DNA of 64,000 nucleotides from Trichoderma breve (GCF_028502605.1 NW_026611593.1:558001-622000); one strand, 5' to 3'; numbered from the stretch's first letter, positions 10,389 through 22,450 are shown. The notes: a model not told the origin generated them from the sequence alone. Translations and numbers: made by a program.

Positions 10389-13300
10389 ATGGATCCCTTC
10401 TCATCCTTGAATTTGGCGAGATCAACGATTCAGTTGATCGACTGGAGTTCGAAACTATTGTCGGGAGCGTATGAGATATACCATTCTCCGGATGGCCTGA
10501 CTGAAGACGATGCTGAGCTGGGCGAGAGGACGGCGATTCTTCGTAGACTGGCCTTTGGCTTAGCGAATAGATCGTCGGGCCATGTCGCTGATGGCAAATG
10601 CGAGCCACTTCCGAGCCAGCCTGTCGCTGCGCCGGACGTTGGCGGTGATTCTCTTGAACAAGAGAATGGAGTTATCGAGGATCCTGTGACAGGGAATAAG
10701 AAAACCCCTCATAAAGATGAGCTCAACGACGTGATGATCCAGCTCCTTCACCATGAGGATAACGACGTGCCAATGGGAACCGGCAACAAACTAGAAGTCG
10801 ACCAAGCATACAGAAAACTCCAAAAGTTGACATCTGAAATGAAGACCAGCGCAAAGGCTTTCGCCGGCGAAGACGTTCAGCGCAGCGAGCAAGAGCAAAA
10901 CCTCCAGCGCGTAGCCAAGGGATGCGACGACATTGCAAAGCGGCTCGAGGTCACGCTGAAACAGCTACGTGTCGATCCCAAGAACGCAAAGTTTCGCAAG
11001 ATTTTTAGCTTTCGCCAGGCCTTTGTCAAATTATGCAGTCAAAGGAAGATTGATGGGATGGAGAGGTCTTTGGACAAATATCGGACGGACTTGATTCTTC
11101 AACTCTCTGTGATTATGAGGTATGGCTTCCCTCGTAAGAATGTAGCTATTGGCTAATCGTTATGTAGCGATCAGCAGTCAAGCGTCGTCAGAGAACTTCG
11201 CACCTTGAGAGATGCCAGCAGTCGTCTTGATTCAGCATATAAAGAACACCTCGACAACATCTCAAAGTCATTCAGACTGATTCAAACCCAAGCAACCGAG
11301 GACGCTGAGCAGCGTCGACAGAATCCAGCAGCCTACAGGACATATAACGACGATGATGAAACTGAAGGAAAGAAATTTAGTCTCTTCTCATTACACAAAT
11401 CTTACGGAGCTTCCGACAAAAGCGGCCCTTCTCAGAGCCAGAATAACCTTGCTGTCAACGACGAAATTCCCCAAGCGTTTCAATATCTGGCAGAAACGCT
11501 CCGTTCTTTAGTCACAACAGCCACCGACGTCGCCGTTGCGCAGCGAGTTCTAAGTGGCCTTCACTACAAAACAATGACTATGCGCATAGAAAGCGTTGTC
11601 GAAGCATACAAAGACACATACGAATGGATCTTCAAGCCACGTTGGGCCAAGAACGCAAAAGGCATCAAAGTACATTTTGCAGAGTGGCTTGCCGAAAAGG
11701 ACGGCATCTTTTGGGTCTCCGGAAAACCAGGATCTGGCAAGTCAACGCTCATGAAGTTCCTCTGCGACCATGATCGCACGGCCGAAACGCTCGCCAACTG
11801 GGCGCGGCCCCTGAATCCAGTCATGTCGACGCACTTCTTCTGGAGCTCGGGAACGATGATGCAAAAATCCCAAGAGGGTCTGCTCCGATCGCTGCTCTAC
11901 GACATCTTCAAGAAGTCGCCCAAGATTATGAAAATGGTCTGCCCGCAGCGCTGGGAAGCGTCAAGGAGGGGAGATGGTGATTTGGAGCCCTGGACGCTGT
12001 CAGAACTGCGCAGAACCTTGGCTGCTCTTGCGACATGTCATGGGCTCGGCTACAAGTTTTGTTTCTTTATTGATGGGCTTGACGAGTATGAAGGCGATCA
12101 TTCCGAGATCATTGCTATGCTGCGGTCCTTGGCTACTTCGCCTCATATCAAGCTTTGTGTGTCTAGCAGACCGTGGAACGTATTTGAGGATGAATACGGC
12201 AAAGCTGTCGACAGAAAGCTATATCTCCAGGACTTGACGAGCCGAGATATACGTCACTATGTACAAAGAAAGTTGGAAGAACACCCTAACTGGCAAGTTC
12301 TCCCGTCAGAAGAGCCTCTATACAAGACTCTCCTAGAAGACGTAACCACAAAAGCCCAAGGAGTGTTTCTCTGGGTATATCTCGTCATCCGCTCTCTATA
12401 TGAAGGCCTTACAAACGGCGACTCGCTTCCTGCTCTGGAGCGAAGAACTCGCGACCTACCAGCAGACCTCGAGTCCTTCTTCAAACACATGCTCGACTCC
12501 GTAGAGCCATTCTACCATACACAGATGGTCAGAACATTCCAAGTTGCCATGGGCTCGAGATCTCCTCTACCCCTGATGATCTACTCATTCCTCGACGAAG
12601 ACTTTGAGAACCAAAACTTTGCGCTTCAAATCCCTGTCAAGCAAATGCCCATGGTAGAGGTAATCCGTCGCCAAGAACAGCTGCGCCGACGCCTCAACGG
12701 GCGATGCAAGGGCCTCCTAGAAGTTTGTCGAAACAGCAATGAGGGGCCGTACATGGGCCACCGCGTCGATTTCCTGCATCGGACTGTGCGAGACTTTTTG
12801 CGGACAAAGGAGATGAGCGATTTTCTCGCGGAAAAAGCAGGGGATCACGGCGGGCCCAACACGCTCGTGTTTAAGAGCTTCGTGCCACTCATAAAGTCCA
12901 TACCGTGGGAGGAAATTGACGTATCTGAGGGAGGCTTGTTATCAAGGATGCTAGGCGATGCAATGCATTATGCTTACAAGGTAGAGCTGGAATCAGGAGA
13001 GGCCCAAGTCGAGCTTCTTGACGATCTCCATCGCACGCTGAAGTTCTACGCAACAACTACCGGCAAACCGATCCCGTGGTACCAGGGCTGCTATACACCA
13101 TCCGACGATGACACCGGCTATGCTCCGTGCCAGACGTTCCTCGAGTTTGCGATCCAGAATGGCTTGTGTCTGTATGTCCGGGACCAGCTTCGCCGCGAGT
13201 ATCAACCACTCGAGGCTCAACAACCCTTACTTCACTGCGCCATTGCTCACTTACCGGTCTATACCATAAGAGAGCCAGATTTAACCCCCATGATTCGCGT

Positions 13301-13925
13301 CCTCCTTGAAGAGAGGGATTCATGCCACGTAGAGCTACAGAAACAAGACGCATGGAGGTCCTGCATCATGGCCCTTGTAAAGATACTACTTGATGAGAAT
13401 AATTCGCTCGAGATCAAAGTCATCTACATGATAGACCACAGGCAAGACATGATCCAACTTTTACTCGCCGTCGGAGCGGATGCCAACGCACAATGGAAAG
13501 ACTCCCTCCCCGTATGGCACCATCTCCTCGTCGCGATAGCTGGTTCGCCTTTTCTCCCCAATTCTGATATCGTTCAGATTACCAGATATTTCCTCGACGC
13601 CGGCGCAAGTCTATCAGGTCCCAATTGGAGCGCTTCGGATGCCTTCACTAAGAGTCTGTTGGAACGTGGCAGCAATAGCGAGACGCCATGTGATACTGAC
13701 CATTTGGAGTTTCTAGTCCAGATATACTGTCTCTTGATTTTGAAAGGCATGGAGCTGAAGCCATCGGAAAAGCTTCTCATTCATCAACGACTGCCCGGGA
13801 GATTGTCCGAGTCGATATCAGCGGCCATAGACCAGCAAAAGCTAGAGAAGAAGGTTAAGAGCCAGGCCGCGGCAAAAGGGTCGCAGAGTTGGACGTGGAC
13901 TTCATGGCTCGGTGCATTATGGTAA
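10389..13925 (+). CDS. NACHT-domain NLR-like STAND protein
   Basis: Exons 10389-11119 and 11168-13925 encode 1162 residues. The start MDPFSSLNLARSTIQLIDW resembles the fungal STAND N-terminal helical domain (PF17111 type). A basic, helical region follows. The NACHT domain has Walker A GKPGSGKST near residues 429-437 and Walker B FFIDGLDEY near 544, then a sensor-like CVSSRPWNVFEDEYG. A winged-helix-like region ends with HRVDFLHRTVRDFL, common in fungal NACHT proteins. The C-terminal part contains ankyrin-like pieces (LLLAVGADANAQ, YFLDAGASLSG) but no clean array. Fungal NLRs of this kind act in non-self recognition and regulated cell death; the partner and trigger cannot be read here. A tRNA gene starts 91 bp downstream. 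Confidence 0.87.
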
Positions 13926-14015
13926 CAAGACAAACATGTCACAGAAATAATAAAAACAACTGAAGCAATAAACATTGATGTAAAATGAATTGTCAAAAAA
14001 AATTACAAAAAGAAA

Positions 14016-14097
14016 TGCCCACTATCAGAGTCGAACTGATCACCTTGTCATGTCAAGTATTTACTAGTGACACGCTATACCGCTTAGCCAAGCGGGC
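14016..14097 (-). tRNA. tRNA-Thr (AGU) with 10-nt intron
   Basis: Read on the minus strand, all arms fold. The acceptor is GCCCGCT with AGTGGGC and discriminator A. The D stem is GCTA/TAGC, and the T arm is ATCAG-TTCGACT-CTGAT. The anticodon stem is TGTCA/TGACA around loop CTAGTAA, with U33 and anticodon AGU. The fit needs a 10-nt intron after position 37 (AATACTTGAC). A box TGGCTAAGCGG and B box AGTTCGACTC are present, and T-runs follow on the minus strand (a Pol III terminator within about 13980-14012). Without the intron the variable loop would be abnormally long. Confidence 0.85.
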
Positions 14098-14299
14098 AAA
14101 GAGCTTTCTATGTATAAGTTCGCTGCTAATCGGTTTTATAAATCTGTCGTTGCAACACTCCAACTTTGCGTTTGTAGTAATATTTCGAGTAATGGGCAAA
14201 AACACAGGGAAAGGGAGCGAGGTGACAATAAGGCCGATGAGAGGCTTGATCTGGTTGTGGTTGTCGACAGTAGACGTCTGTCTGAGCATCTTAGGGCCA

Positions 14300-15540
14300 A
14301 ACATTACTCGCAAAAACCAAAGATAGACCCAGTCTGCGTCCTTTGCTCTCGTTCCTCGCGGCGTTCTCGCCGATTATGTTGGATGAAATGGTGTATGTGG
14401 TGAAGTTTGTGGCGGCACTGATTGATGTGCATGTAAGTCTGGTAAGATTCGATTTCGTCCTCTGGCATATTCGCAAATGTTGCTGGGTACCTTCAATGTT
14501 TTCTGGCATGAGTTGCCAGAGATTACACACTGTTTCGTATCCCCGATGAAAATGACTGGGGTATCTGGATGTTGAGCAAAGGGTACACACTGCATATCCT
14601 CGTCTACTGCATCGTATGCCTTCAAAACCTTCTTTCGAGGCCTTTCTTTGGCACTTGTATCTCTTGAAGCAAACAAAGACAGCCTTGCTCCTTCAAGTGT
14701 CTTGTAGCGGCTGATGGTATTTGATGTAAGCGCTATTCAGGATTGCTGTTCTCGTGAACATGAGATTTCATCACGCGTGCCTTCGATTAGGTCATTACCA
14801 TTTTTTTGGCTACCATGAGCTCTGGTTATCATCATGGGTTGGATAAATTGAGTTCGGCTCAGGTCAAATCCGGCTGGTAGTGGTAGAATGTTTTCTCCAT
14901 TACTCTTTGTTGACTGGATCTTCGAGAGGCTGCCGCTGAACGCAACAAGTGCCGAAATTACCTGGTCGGCCGCGCGCTGCGGGCTAAAAAGAACGCTGCA
15001 AATGGACTGGATGTTGGTAAACTGGTTGATCTAGGCGTGGCCCTAACAACTGGGTTTGGTGAGGTTGAGAAGTGGAAAGCTGGTATATGTCGTCAAGTCG
15101 CTTCCAGAATTATGTTGATTCTGCTTTGACGACGTGACATTCGTCGAAAACGAGAAGCGATGGTACTATCGGCAGACAAAAGTAATGAGTGAGCCGACAT
15201 TCATTCAAATAGGGAGGTATATGCATGCACTTACCAAAGCTTGGATGACCTGTACTATGCTTGTCCCTTGGCTGATGACGGTTGATGATATGACGAAGAC
15301 AAATTTGCTCTAGCCTGCCGCTCGGGCGTCGTTGGAATCGGCTTCAAATTGGATCCCTTCCTTGTCTCGTAGCTGTCTGACGGCTGTGGAGGAGTCTGGG
15401 TTGTTCGCCGCCTTCTTGTATTCTGTGAGGAGGTATGTAGATCCAATGGGGGTAAGTTGCTGTACAGTTGTAAGATTCGCCTGTTCAGGGGCGATTTCTT
15501 CTATGGGCATAAATCACACTTTGATGCTTACCTGCTTCTA
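14300..15540 (-). pseudogene. Decayed helicase-like relic
   Basis: Several minus-strand fragments in different frames look like pieces of a nucleic-acid helicase. One open stretch (14374-14676) contains DAVDED followed about 20 residues later by TPVIFIGDTKQ, the spacing and pattern of motifs II and III of UPF1-like SF1 helicases. Another fragment near 15117-15176 reads LLVFDECHVVKAES, a DExH-like motif. No continuous gene can be built because stops and frame changes interrupt it. It may be one gene or two different relics. The area to 16488 otherwise shows only AT-rich sequence with no coding signal. Function is lost if this reading is right; an intact gene with many short exons is less likely. 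Confidence 0.3.
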
Positions 15541-16356
15541 TTCGAGACGAAATATGTAAGCGTGGTGCCGTCTATACACATCCCCTGAGTTGCTCTCGCG
15601 GGGTCCATCTCCCGACGTTCGTTATATTTAATGTGCCGTATGATACCGAGAGAGCAAGTAGTATTCAGAGAGTGAGAGGGAGCAACATGGCGAGTAGTGT
15701 AAAGAGGAGATGAACAAGGAAAGGTTTAGAAAGAGGAAAGGGGAGGGGCACCGTGTGCCATTAAATAATGGACAGCTATCTGGCACCTAGCTCATGTGGA
15801 CGTGTATGTTAATGCAGGCATCAGTGTTTACTGGAGCTTTCACACCGCTCTTCCATAGTGTCGTCATTCACTTGAGTCTATTGCTCTTTATTTCATGGAG
15901 GAAGTCAGTATGTATGAGACTCTTGCTTCTCGGGGATACTTACATTTGGTTGACTCATAGCGGCAACACGCATGTAAGTGCACTTATCCGCGTCCTGGAG
16001 GTGAGGATGCGTGCCGATAGTCATAGGGAGTGAATTTTGCTATATTGCTTTTCCAAAGCGAATATCTGATGCCTGTTTGTTCACTTCATTTCTTGTGCAA
16101 TAATTCACCCATATGGGAAGGAGGTTATCTGGTATTAGTAGTGGAATCATCTTGGAGCCAATGTTAATGTATGTGACCAGGACATTCTACCCCACCACAT
16201 CCAAGCCTTATGATGAATATTTGATATTATGCAAGATGAAATACGCGCTCTGGAATAAATATTGTATACACCACATGTATTCAACTCATAGGACAGACTG
16301 TTGTTGCTGTAATCTGTTGATAAACTTAATATTTCATCTTGTTGTAGGGTAAGAGA
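15541..16356. other. Intergenic, no feature recognised
   Basis: AT-rich sequence with only short unrelated open frames. Nothing that I can support. Confidence 0.5.
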
Positions 16357-16366
16357 ATCACGTGAT
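16357..16366. promoter_or_regulatory. ATCACGTGAT palindrome upstream of nuf2
   Basis: A perfect 10-bp palindrome with a CACGTG core lies about 120 bp upstream of the nuf2 ATG. CACGTG is the binding core of Cbf1/bHLH proteins. Function here is inference. Confidence 0.35.
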
Positions 16367-16488
16367 TAGTCATAGAGTTTCTGCAGCAACCTTGTTTCGC
16401 ATTATTTACATGCCATCAATACCCCACGACAAGGAACCGTTTTTGCACCGGCATTGATTTTCGACGACCAGCAAATCCACGCCGCAAA

Positions 16489-17934
16489 ATGGCTTACAAT
16501 CCCCGAATGAGCATAATCCCGGCCTCGCAGCAACAATCGCGGTCGAGGAAAAAGGAGGAAGAGGCCGACGCGTTTATGCGGCTGCCGGACCGCGAGATTG
16601 TGGGATGCATCACCGATATTGGCATCAACTTCACCATTGCCGATCTACAGAAGCCCAACCCCGCACATGTCCAGCAAATCTTTGAGTGGTTCGCCGAACT
16701 GCTTCTCAATGCGACACGCGAGACGGTCGAGCCCGCGATGCGCGCCGCAGCAGAGGATATTTGCGGCGAGTTTGCCGATGTCATTTCGCCGGATACGCGC
16801 AATCTGATGGGCTTCTATGTGTCGCTGAGAAGGCTGCTCATAGAATGTGGCATCCATGACTTTAGCTTCAACGACCTGTACAAGCCGACATACGAACGCC
16901 TGGTCAAGATCTTCAGTTACTTGATCAACTTTGTCCGGTTTAGAGAATCCCAGACGAGCGTCATTGATGAGCACTATAACAAAGCTGAATCGACAAAGAC
17001 GAGGATAGAGACTCTGTACCAACAAAACCAGGACAACGAGACTCGGCTGGAGGACATGAAGAACAACCGACAGGCTATGGAAGCGCAGGTGCGGGAGAAG
17101 ACGATGCGAAACGAGGAGCTGAAAAGGCGCCTGCTAGAGCTCCGGCGAAACCAGGAAAAGGTTGCGGCACGGTTGGAGGAGGCAAAACAGAAGAAAGGAG
17201 ACTTGACAACCTTGCTAGAGCAAAGGACACAGGAGAAGATTACGCTGAAGCAAGAGAGCGCCAAGCTACGGCCGTATGTGCTTCAGAGCCCGCTGGCTCT
17301 CCAACAGAATTTGACGGAGCTCCGAGACATTTTAAACAACGATAAAACGCGAATCGATGCGCTGGACCGACGTGCTCGAGCGCTTCAAACATCGGCAGAC
17401 TCCTTTGCTGTCGTAGGGTCAGATGTGGCATCCTGCATCAAAATCTTGGAAGAGATTGCGATGGAGATGGCGAGAGAGGATGAAGAGATGGCCAAAAACA
17501 CCAAGCAGCGCGAGGCACTATCAGAAAGAGGAAACAATGCTCGCGAAGTGGAGAGAGCAGAGCAGATGCTCAAGCGACAGCTAGCCAAATGGACGGAGCG
17601 GACGGAGAAGCTGCGAGAGCAGAGCAACCAAAAGGCGCAAGATGCCAATGAGAAGATGCACGAGCTGCGGGCAACGCACAAGAGGCTGACGGAGGAGCTC
17701 ACGGACAAGGGCAAGGAGATGGAGATCCGACGAGTGAGGATAGAGCAAACGGAGAAGAAGGTATGCATACAGTCTCTATTGGTGTCAGTATTTTGGGATA
17801 ATACTAACGGCAGACAGATGCTTGATCTGAAAGAAGCAATTGAGAACGAAGTTCATTCAGCTTATGATGAGTATCTTAAAATGGAAGCTCACATCAAGCT
17901 ATACATTACCGAGATGGAGCAGACAATCGGCTAA
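16489..17934 (+). CDS. nuf2: Kinetochore protein Nuf2
   Basis: Exons 16489-17760 and 17818-17934 give 462 residues, close to yeast Nuf2 (451). The N-terminal calponin-homology-like domain (about residues 25-165) includes [18 protein letters not shown] and a block ending in [18 protein letters not shown]. From about residue 165 to the end the chain is coiled coil, rich in E, K, R and Q. Nuf2 pairs with Ndc80 in the NDC80 complex, which binds microtubules at the outer kinetochore. The intron (57 bp, with a CTAAC branch site) is a multiple of three and has no stop, so retention would add 19 residues rather than break the protein. Splicing is preferred because donor, branch and acceptor are all canonical. 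Confidence 0.95.
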   Translation: MAYNPRMSIIPASQQQSRSRKKEEEADAFMRLPDREIVGCITDIGINFTIADLQKPNPAHVQQIFEWFAELLLNATRETVEPAMRAAAEDICGEFADVISPDTRNLMGFYVSLRRLLIECGIHDFSFNDLYKPTYERLVKIFSYLINFVRFRESQTSVIDEHYNKAESTKTRIETLYQQNQDNETRLEDMKNNRQAMEAQVREKTMRNEELKRRLLELRRNQEKVAARLEEAKQKKGDLTTLLEQRTQEKITLKQESAKLRPYVLQSPLALQQNLTELRDILNNDKTRIDALDRRARALQTSADSFAVVGSDVASCIKILEEIAMEMAREDEEMAKNTKQREALSERGNNAREVERAEQMLKRQLAKWTERTEKLREQSNQKAQDANEKMHELRATHKRLTEELTDKGKEMEIRRVRIEQTEKKVCIQSLLVSVFWDNTNGRQMLDLKEAIENEVHSAYDEYLKMEAHIKLYITEMEQTIG

Positions 17935-18206
17935 ACTGCTGAGCTGGAGAAGGTCTACATTTGGGTTACTGGGTTTGCTAGTTTATATTTGTCGGAATGT
18001 GGCAATGGTATTAAAAAGGTTCACGGGCGTATATAATAACGGAGATACCACGGATCGGCGTTGAGATTGGGAGGCTTGTCATGGAATCTTGTTTCAATGT
18101 GGAATGATTGATGATGGCTATGGATTTGAATGGGAAAGCAGCGTTGTTTGAATTACCTTTCACTTTATTTAGCTTCAAAGAAAGTGTCTATAAACATGTT
18201 GAAGTT

Positions 18207-18956
18207 TCATTTCTCATCTTGCTCAAACTCGAACCAGCGGCTGAGCACTGCCCTGACAGGAGCCGTCCGCCCACTCCAGGTCCCATCATCCCTGACGGCA
18301 GTGCCACTCAAGATAGGCACCTTTTCATCCAGAAAATCATCCAAAAGTTGATGACCCCTTGCCCCCCTAGGTTCAGCGACAGCAGCCCTGAATGAATTCC
18401 TCGCTGCCGCCTCGACGAGATACGCAACCGTAGTGCCGATGCCTTGGGCAGACCACTCGGTACCTTCGCGGTGAAGCTCTAGAAACCCGTAGGCGAGGAG
18501 CAGAGGGGTCTCTGTTTTGCATCTTGGGTCAGAATCATCCAAGCCTGATATATCTGGAGGCGGGATATTGGATTCTGAAGCGGAAAAGGTGCCGAGATAT
18601 GCGCGGAGATGAGTGGTGCTTGGGACGAATAAGAGGCGGATGTGGCGAGAGATGGCGGTTTGGAGGAGGGTTTTGCGTTGGAGAGGGTGAAGGCTGGAGG
18701 TTGGATTGTCTGGTGGCTCTGTTTGTGGTCTATCTTCTTTGCTATTCTCAGATACTGCTGCTGCTGTGGTTGTTGATGATGGATCTTGCTGCAAGGAGAG
18801 CTGCAGTGCAACGTCTTCGATGAGGCCTTCGATGAAGGTCTGCTTGGGCCATCCAATGAGGATTGTTGTTGGGTATCTGTGGTGAGAGATGATGTATTGG
18901 AGCAATTCGGATGGAGTGGATGGTGAGAGGACAATGGGATGAGTAGATGGCGGCAT
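18207..18956 (-). CDS. Conserved-looking protein of unknown function
   Basis: A single-exon frame of 249 residues starts at the ATG at 18956. The N-terminus (SELLQYIISHHRYPTTILIG) and the segments TLLQTAISRHIRLLFVPS, LLLAYGFLELHREGTEWSAQ and GTTVAYLVEAAAR look like a compact alpha/beta fold with a low-complexity insert near residues 60-85. I do not recognise the family; it has the look of a lineage-specific ascomycete protein, and a Walker A motif is absent. It shares a 480-bp divergent promoter with the AP-3 beta gene and converges on nuf2. The codon use and open length make a real gene likely. Confidence 0.72.
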   Translation of the reverse strand: MPPSTHPIVLSPSTPSELLQYIISHHRYPTTILIGWPKQTFIEGLIEDVALQLSLQQDPSSTTTAAAVSENSKEDRPQTEPPDNPTSSLHPLQRKTLLQTAISRHIRLLFVPSTTHLRAYLGTFSASESNIPPPDISGLDDSDPRCKTETPLLLAYGFLELHREGTEWSAQGIGTTVAYLVEAAARNSFRAAVAEPRGARGHQLLDDFLDEKVPILSGTAVRDDGTWSGRTAPVRAVLSRWFEFEQDEK

Positions 18957-19438
18957 GATTGGTGTTTTTTGTTGCCGTGAGTTGTCATGTAAGTGATTTC
19001 ATAGTGTCTGTGCCAAGACGATGGGTGTTTTTGGTGGTTGTTTTAGCTCCGCCTCTCCAGTTTATGGTTATTGTGCAAACATTTGGACGTAATGAGTGAT
19101 GATGCATAGATTAATCCAAACTAATCTTAAATAATTATCTTTACATGCAATTTATAACTTATAAAATACTAATTCAGCATTTCAATGTGAGGAACAATAG
19201 CATTCATCTTACATCTTCTTTCAATACCAGGAGAAACGCCCGTTTTAGTGAGCTGCGGCACTAAACCCCACCTGGCCAGGGAGCTGCCTCACCACCAAAG
19301 CCGCACGTCATCTCTTTCTACGTACCAAATCCTCAATCTTCCTCTCCCAACCCCCACGCGACCAGCCACGAGCCCCATTACGGCCTCAACAACCGCTGCC
19401 GAGGGCCATTTCGCCTCGCTCAAACTTGGCCAGAGACA
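18957..19438. promoter_or_regulatory. Divergent promoter, unknown protein / AP-3 beta
   Basis: An AT-rich core (about 19080-19180) lies between the two divergent starts. No other feature recognised. Confidence 0.4.
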
Positions 19439-21760
19439 ATGGAGTCAATATCAAGAATCTCTGGCCTCTTGGAGGCTGGTGAGCATCCATCAAAGCCCCG
19501 CGTCCGCATGATTTGTCTTGGTGAAGCTGACCAGCTCTGTTCGATTCTCAGCAAGGGAACTCACCCTCGATGCCGCCCAGGCCACGCGCGGCGTCCGCAC
19601 AAGCTCCAAGCTGCTGGACCGTAACCAGATGCGAAAGCTGCTCGACAGCCGCAACGAGAGGGAGGTGCTGGAGGGACTGCGGCGTGTCATAGCGGTGCGT
19701 TGTGCCTTTGTCTTGCGCCCATCCAGATCGATTCTAACAAGCTATTGCTTCTTTAGATGATGTACCGTAACCACAAGACCTTGCCCTTCTTTTCATCCGT
19801 CGTCAAAAACGTCGCCTCGCCCAATTTCGAAATCAAAAAGCTCGTTTACATCTACCTCATCCACCATGCCGAGCAGGAGCCCGACCTCGCCCTGCTTTCC
19901 ATCAACACGATCCAAAAGTCGCTCTCCGATACGAACCCTCAGGTCCGAGCTCTCGCACTGAAAACCATGTCTGGCATCCGCGTGCCAGTCATCAGCCAGA
20001 TTGTGTCGCTTGCCATCAAGAAGGGCGTGGCCGACATGAGCCCTCTGGTGCGCAAGGCCGCTGCTCTTTCGATCCCCAAATGCTACCGGTTGGACCCCAG
20101 CCAGTCTCCTCAGCTTCTGGAATATTTAGCAACGCTGTTGGGTGATAAGCAGTACTACGTTGCTGGTGCTGCTGTGTCGGCCTTCTTAGAGATTTGCCCC
20201 GAACGGATTGATATGATACACAAGCATTACCGTGGCTTGGTCAAGAAGATTGTGGACATGGACGAATGGAGCCAGCTGGCTACGCTCAAGCTCATGACGT
20301 ACTATGCACGAAAATGCTTCCCTCGGCGGACTCAACCGGCGGCTACATCCGAAACCGAAACTCCCCAAACGCAGACCCAAAATAACAACAACATCGATGA
20401 TTTCTACGGAGAGTCAAGCTCTTCCAAGCCCACTACCTACTCAACTTCGGTAGACCCTGATTTGACCCTGCTGCTGAATGGCATCAGGCCTCTTCTGCAG
20501 AGTCGAAACTCGGGTGTTGTCGTTGCTGTCACAAGGTGTTACATAGACGTCGGCACTCCAGAATACGTAAAGCACGCTATAGGTCCATTGGTCGCCCTCC
20601 TGAGAGGGGCACAGGACATACAGCAAATCGCTTTATACAATATTGTTTCCGTTTGTCTTGTGCGTCCACTTGACTTTGTCAAGTATGCAAGCCACTTTTT
20701 GGTCAGATCGACAGATAGCGCACCGATCTGGGAGCTGAAGCTTGAAGTGCTGGCACTCATCTTCCCACACAGCCCGGTCCATGTCAAGAGTCTCATCCTG
20801 AAGGAGCTGGAGCACTTTTCGCAAGGATCCAATAAGGCTCTTGTACGCGAAGCAGTCCGAGCCATTGGCCGCTGCGCACAGGCGGATGCAGCCACAGCGC
20901 CTAGGTGTTTGAAGCTGCTCCTAAGCCAGATCACCAGCTTAGACGGAACCTTGGCTGCAGAGTCGCTGACGGTCATTCGGCACCTCATCCAGCAGGATGC
21001 AGAGGCGCATGCGGGGACGGTAGTGCGCCTAGCGAAGAACCTTGACTCAGCAACCGATCCTCAGGCGAGAGCGACCATTATCTGGTTGGTAGGCGAGTTT
21101 TCTGGCCTTAACGGGGAAGACAACATCGCGCCGGACGTTTTTCGCATTCTCCTCAAGGACTTTGCCAGCGAATCGGAGGCTGCAAAGCGCCAGATATTGC
21201 TTCTTGGCGCGAAAGTTTATCTTCACCATCTGAATCGTCAAAGCGAAGCAGAAAAGAATAGAGTAGGAGAAGAAGACCCTCCCCTGGAGGTAGAGAAGCA
21301 CCCCATCGAAAGATTGTGGGACTACGTCCTGCTCCTTGTGAGATATGATGTCTCGTTTGATCTGCGAGACCGAGCCCGCATGTATCGTGCCGTGCTTTCT
21401 GTGCCGCAGCTTGCTACGCTGATGCTCCTTGCGCCAAAGCCCGCTCCCCAAGCGCCCAGTCCATCCGAATCGAGAAAAGGATTCCTGTTGGGCTCTTCGA
21501 CTCTTGTCTTGGCTGGAGGTGGCGGTCTGCATGGCCTCAGGGGATACGAAACACTGCCTGATTGGGTCGAGCCTGGCAAGGAGCCCGATCCACGGTTACG
21601 CGAAGCAGAAAAGGACGCTACGGCAGCACGCTATGACAGCGAGAGATCTACGGTATCGGCGGCTGACAAACTTGACGAGATTGTTAGATCGGCACCAGTT
21701 AGCAAGTCAAACGGTGCTGGGGAGAGTCTAAGGACGAAGACTTTGGATGATTGGCTGGCT

Positions 21761-21792
<32 letters not shown>

Positions 21793-21910
21793 AGAGAGTG
21801 AAGAGGAAGAAAGCGAGGAGGAAGAGTCCGAGGAGGAAGAAGATGATGAGGAAGAAGAGGAAGAAGACAGTGATGATGACGGAGAAACAGATAGACTAGT
21901 CAAGTCATGA
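19439..21910 (+). CDS. apl6: AP-3 adaptor complex subunit beta
   Basis: Exons 19439-19478, 19552-19694 and 19757-21910 encode 778 residues. The start MESISRISGLLEAARELTLD joins exons 1 and 2. The segments LLDSRNEREVLEGLRRVIAM, VVKNVASPNFEIKKLVYIYL and LSDTNPQVRALALKTMSGIR are typical of the beta-adaptin trunk of HEAT-like helices; similarity to AP-3 beta (Apl6) is strongest. AP-3 sorts cargo from Golgi/endosome to the vacuole. The last 50 residues are almost pure Glu/Asp/Ser, coded by GAG/GAA runs (21765-21885), matching the acidic hinge of AP-3 beta. The C-terminal ear domain of animal AP-3 beta is absent, as in other fungi. Confidence 0.92.
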
Positions 21911-22326
21911 TGACATGAATGACATGCACATATATGAATATTAGAGAACTCCATATTGAGAGGAGATTATTTACTATACCTAATGTTTGAGTTCGTGTTC
22001 CATTTAAGTATAAAGAGAGAAAGAATGCTTCTACCATAGGCGGGGAATCTATATGATATTTTTTTAGGTAACACGACGATGGACAGAACGTCGGATCTTC
22101 TGTTGTCTTCATAAAACCAAAAGTGAAAAAAGAAAAAGAAAGATAAGAACGCCAAATCTAAACCAAGATGCAACAAGCAATTTTAAAGACCTTTTCACCA
22201 CATCCATCCAAAGCAAACAATCGGGCCTCCAGCATACGTCAGAAGGGAAAAGACGCACGAAAATACCACCCCAAGAGGCCAGAGAGGTTGCAAAAAAGTG
22301 TCCCGACGCAAGAAGGGGTAAAAAAA
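21911..22326. other. Intergenic 3' region
   Basis: AT-rich 3' region of AP-3 beta with a run of purine-rich sequence near 22120-22145. It ends at a T-run on the minus strand that could terminate the neighbouring Pol III gene. Confidence 0.5.
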
Positions 22327-22450
22327 CCCCAGGCCCAGGAGTCGAACCTGGATCTTCCGCCCCTTATCGAGCTCGGGTCCGCATAATAGACTTTCATGCA
22401 ATAGGGATTCCCGGGTGTCACCAGCTATGCTACCGTTGCACCAACCTGAG
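22327..22450 (-). tRNA. tRNA-like Pol III gene, anticodon unresolved
   Basis: On the minus strand an A box (TGGTGCAACGG), a D arm with GTGC/GCAT, a perfect T arm (CCAGG-TTCGACT-CCTGG) and a 7-bp acceptor (CTCAGGT with GCCTGGG, three G-T pairs) are followed at once by a long T-run. This is the layout of a tRNA gene. The middle is about 73 nt instead of the usual 20-22, so an intron would be needed. I cannot place a standard anticodon stem and U33 in it; instead it forms its own hairpin (CCCTAT with ATAAGGG). It may be a damaged tRNA, a tRNA with an unusual intron, or another small Pol III RNA. Confidence 0.5.
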
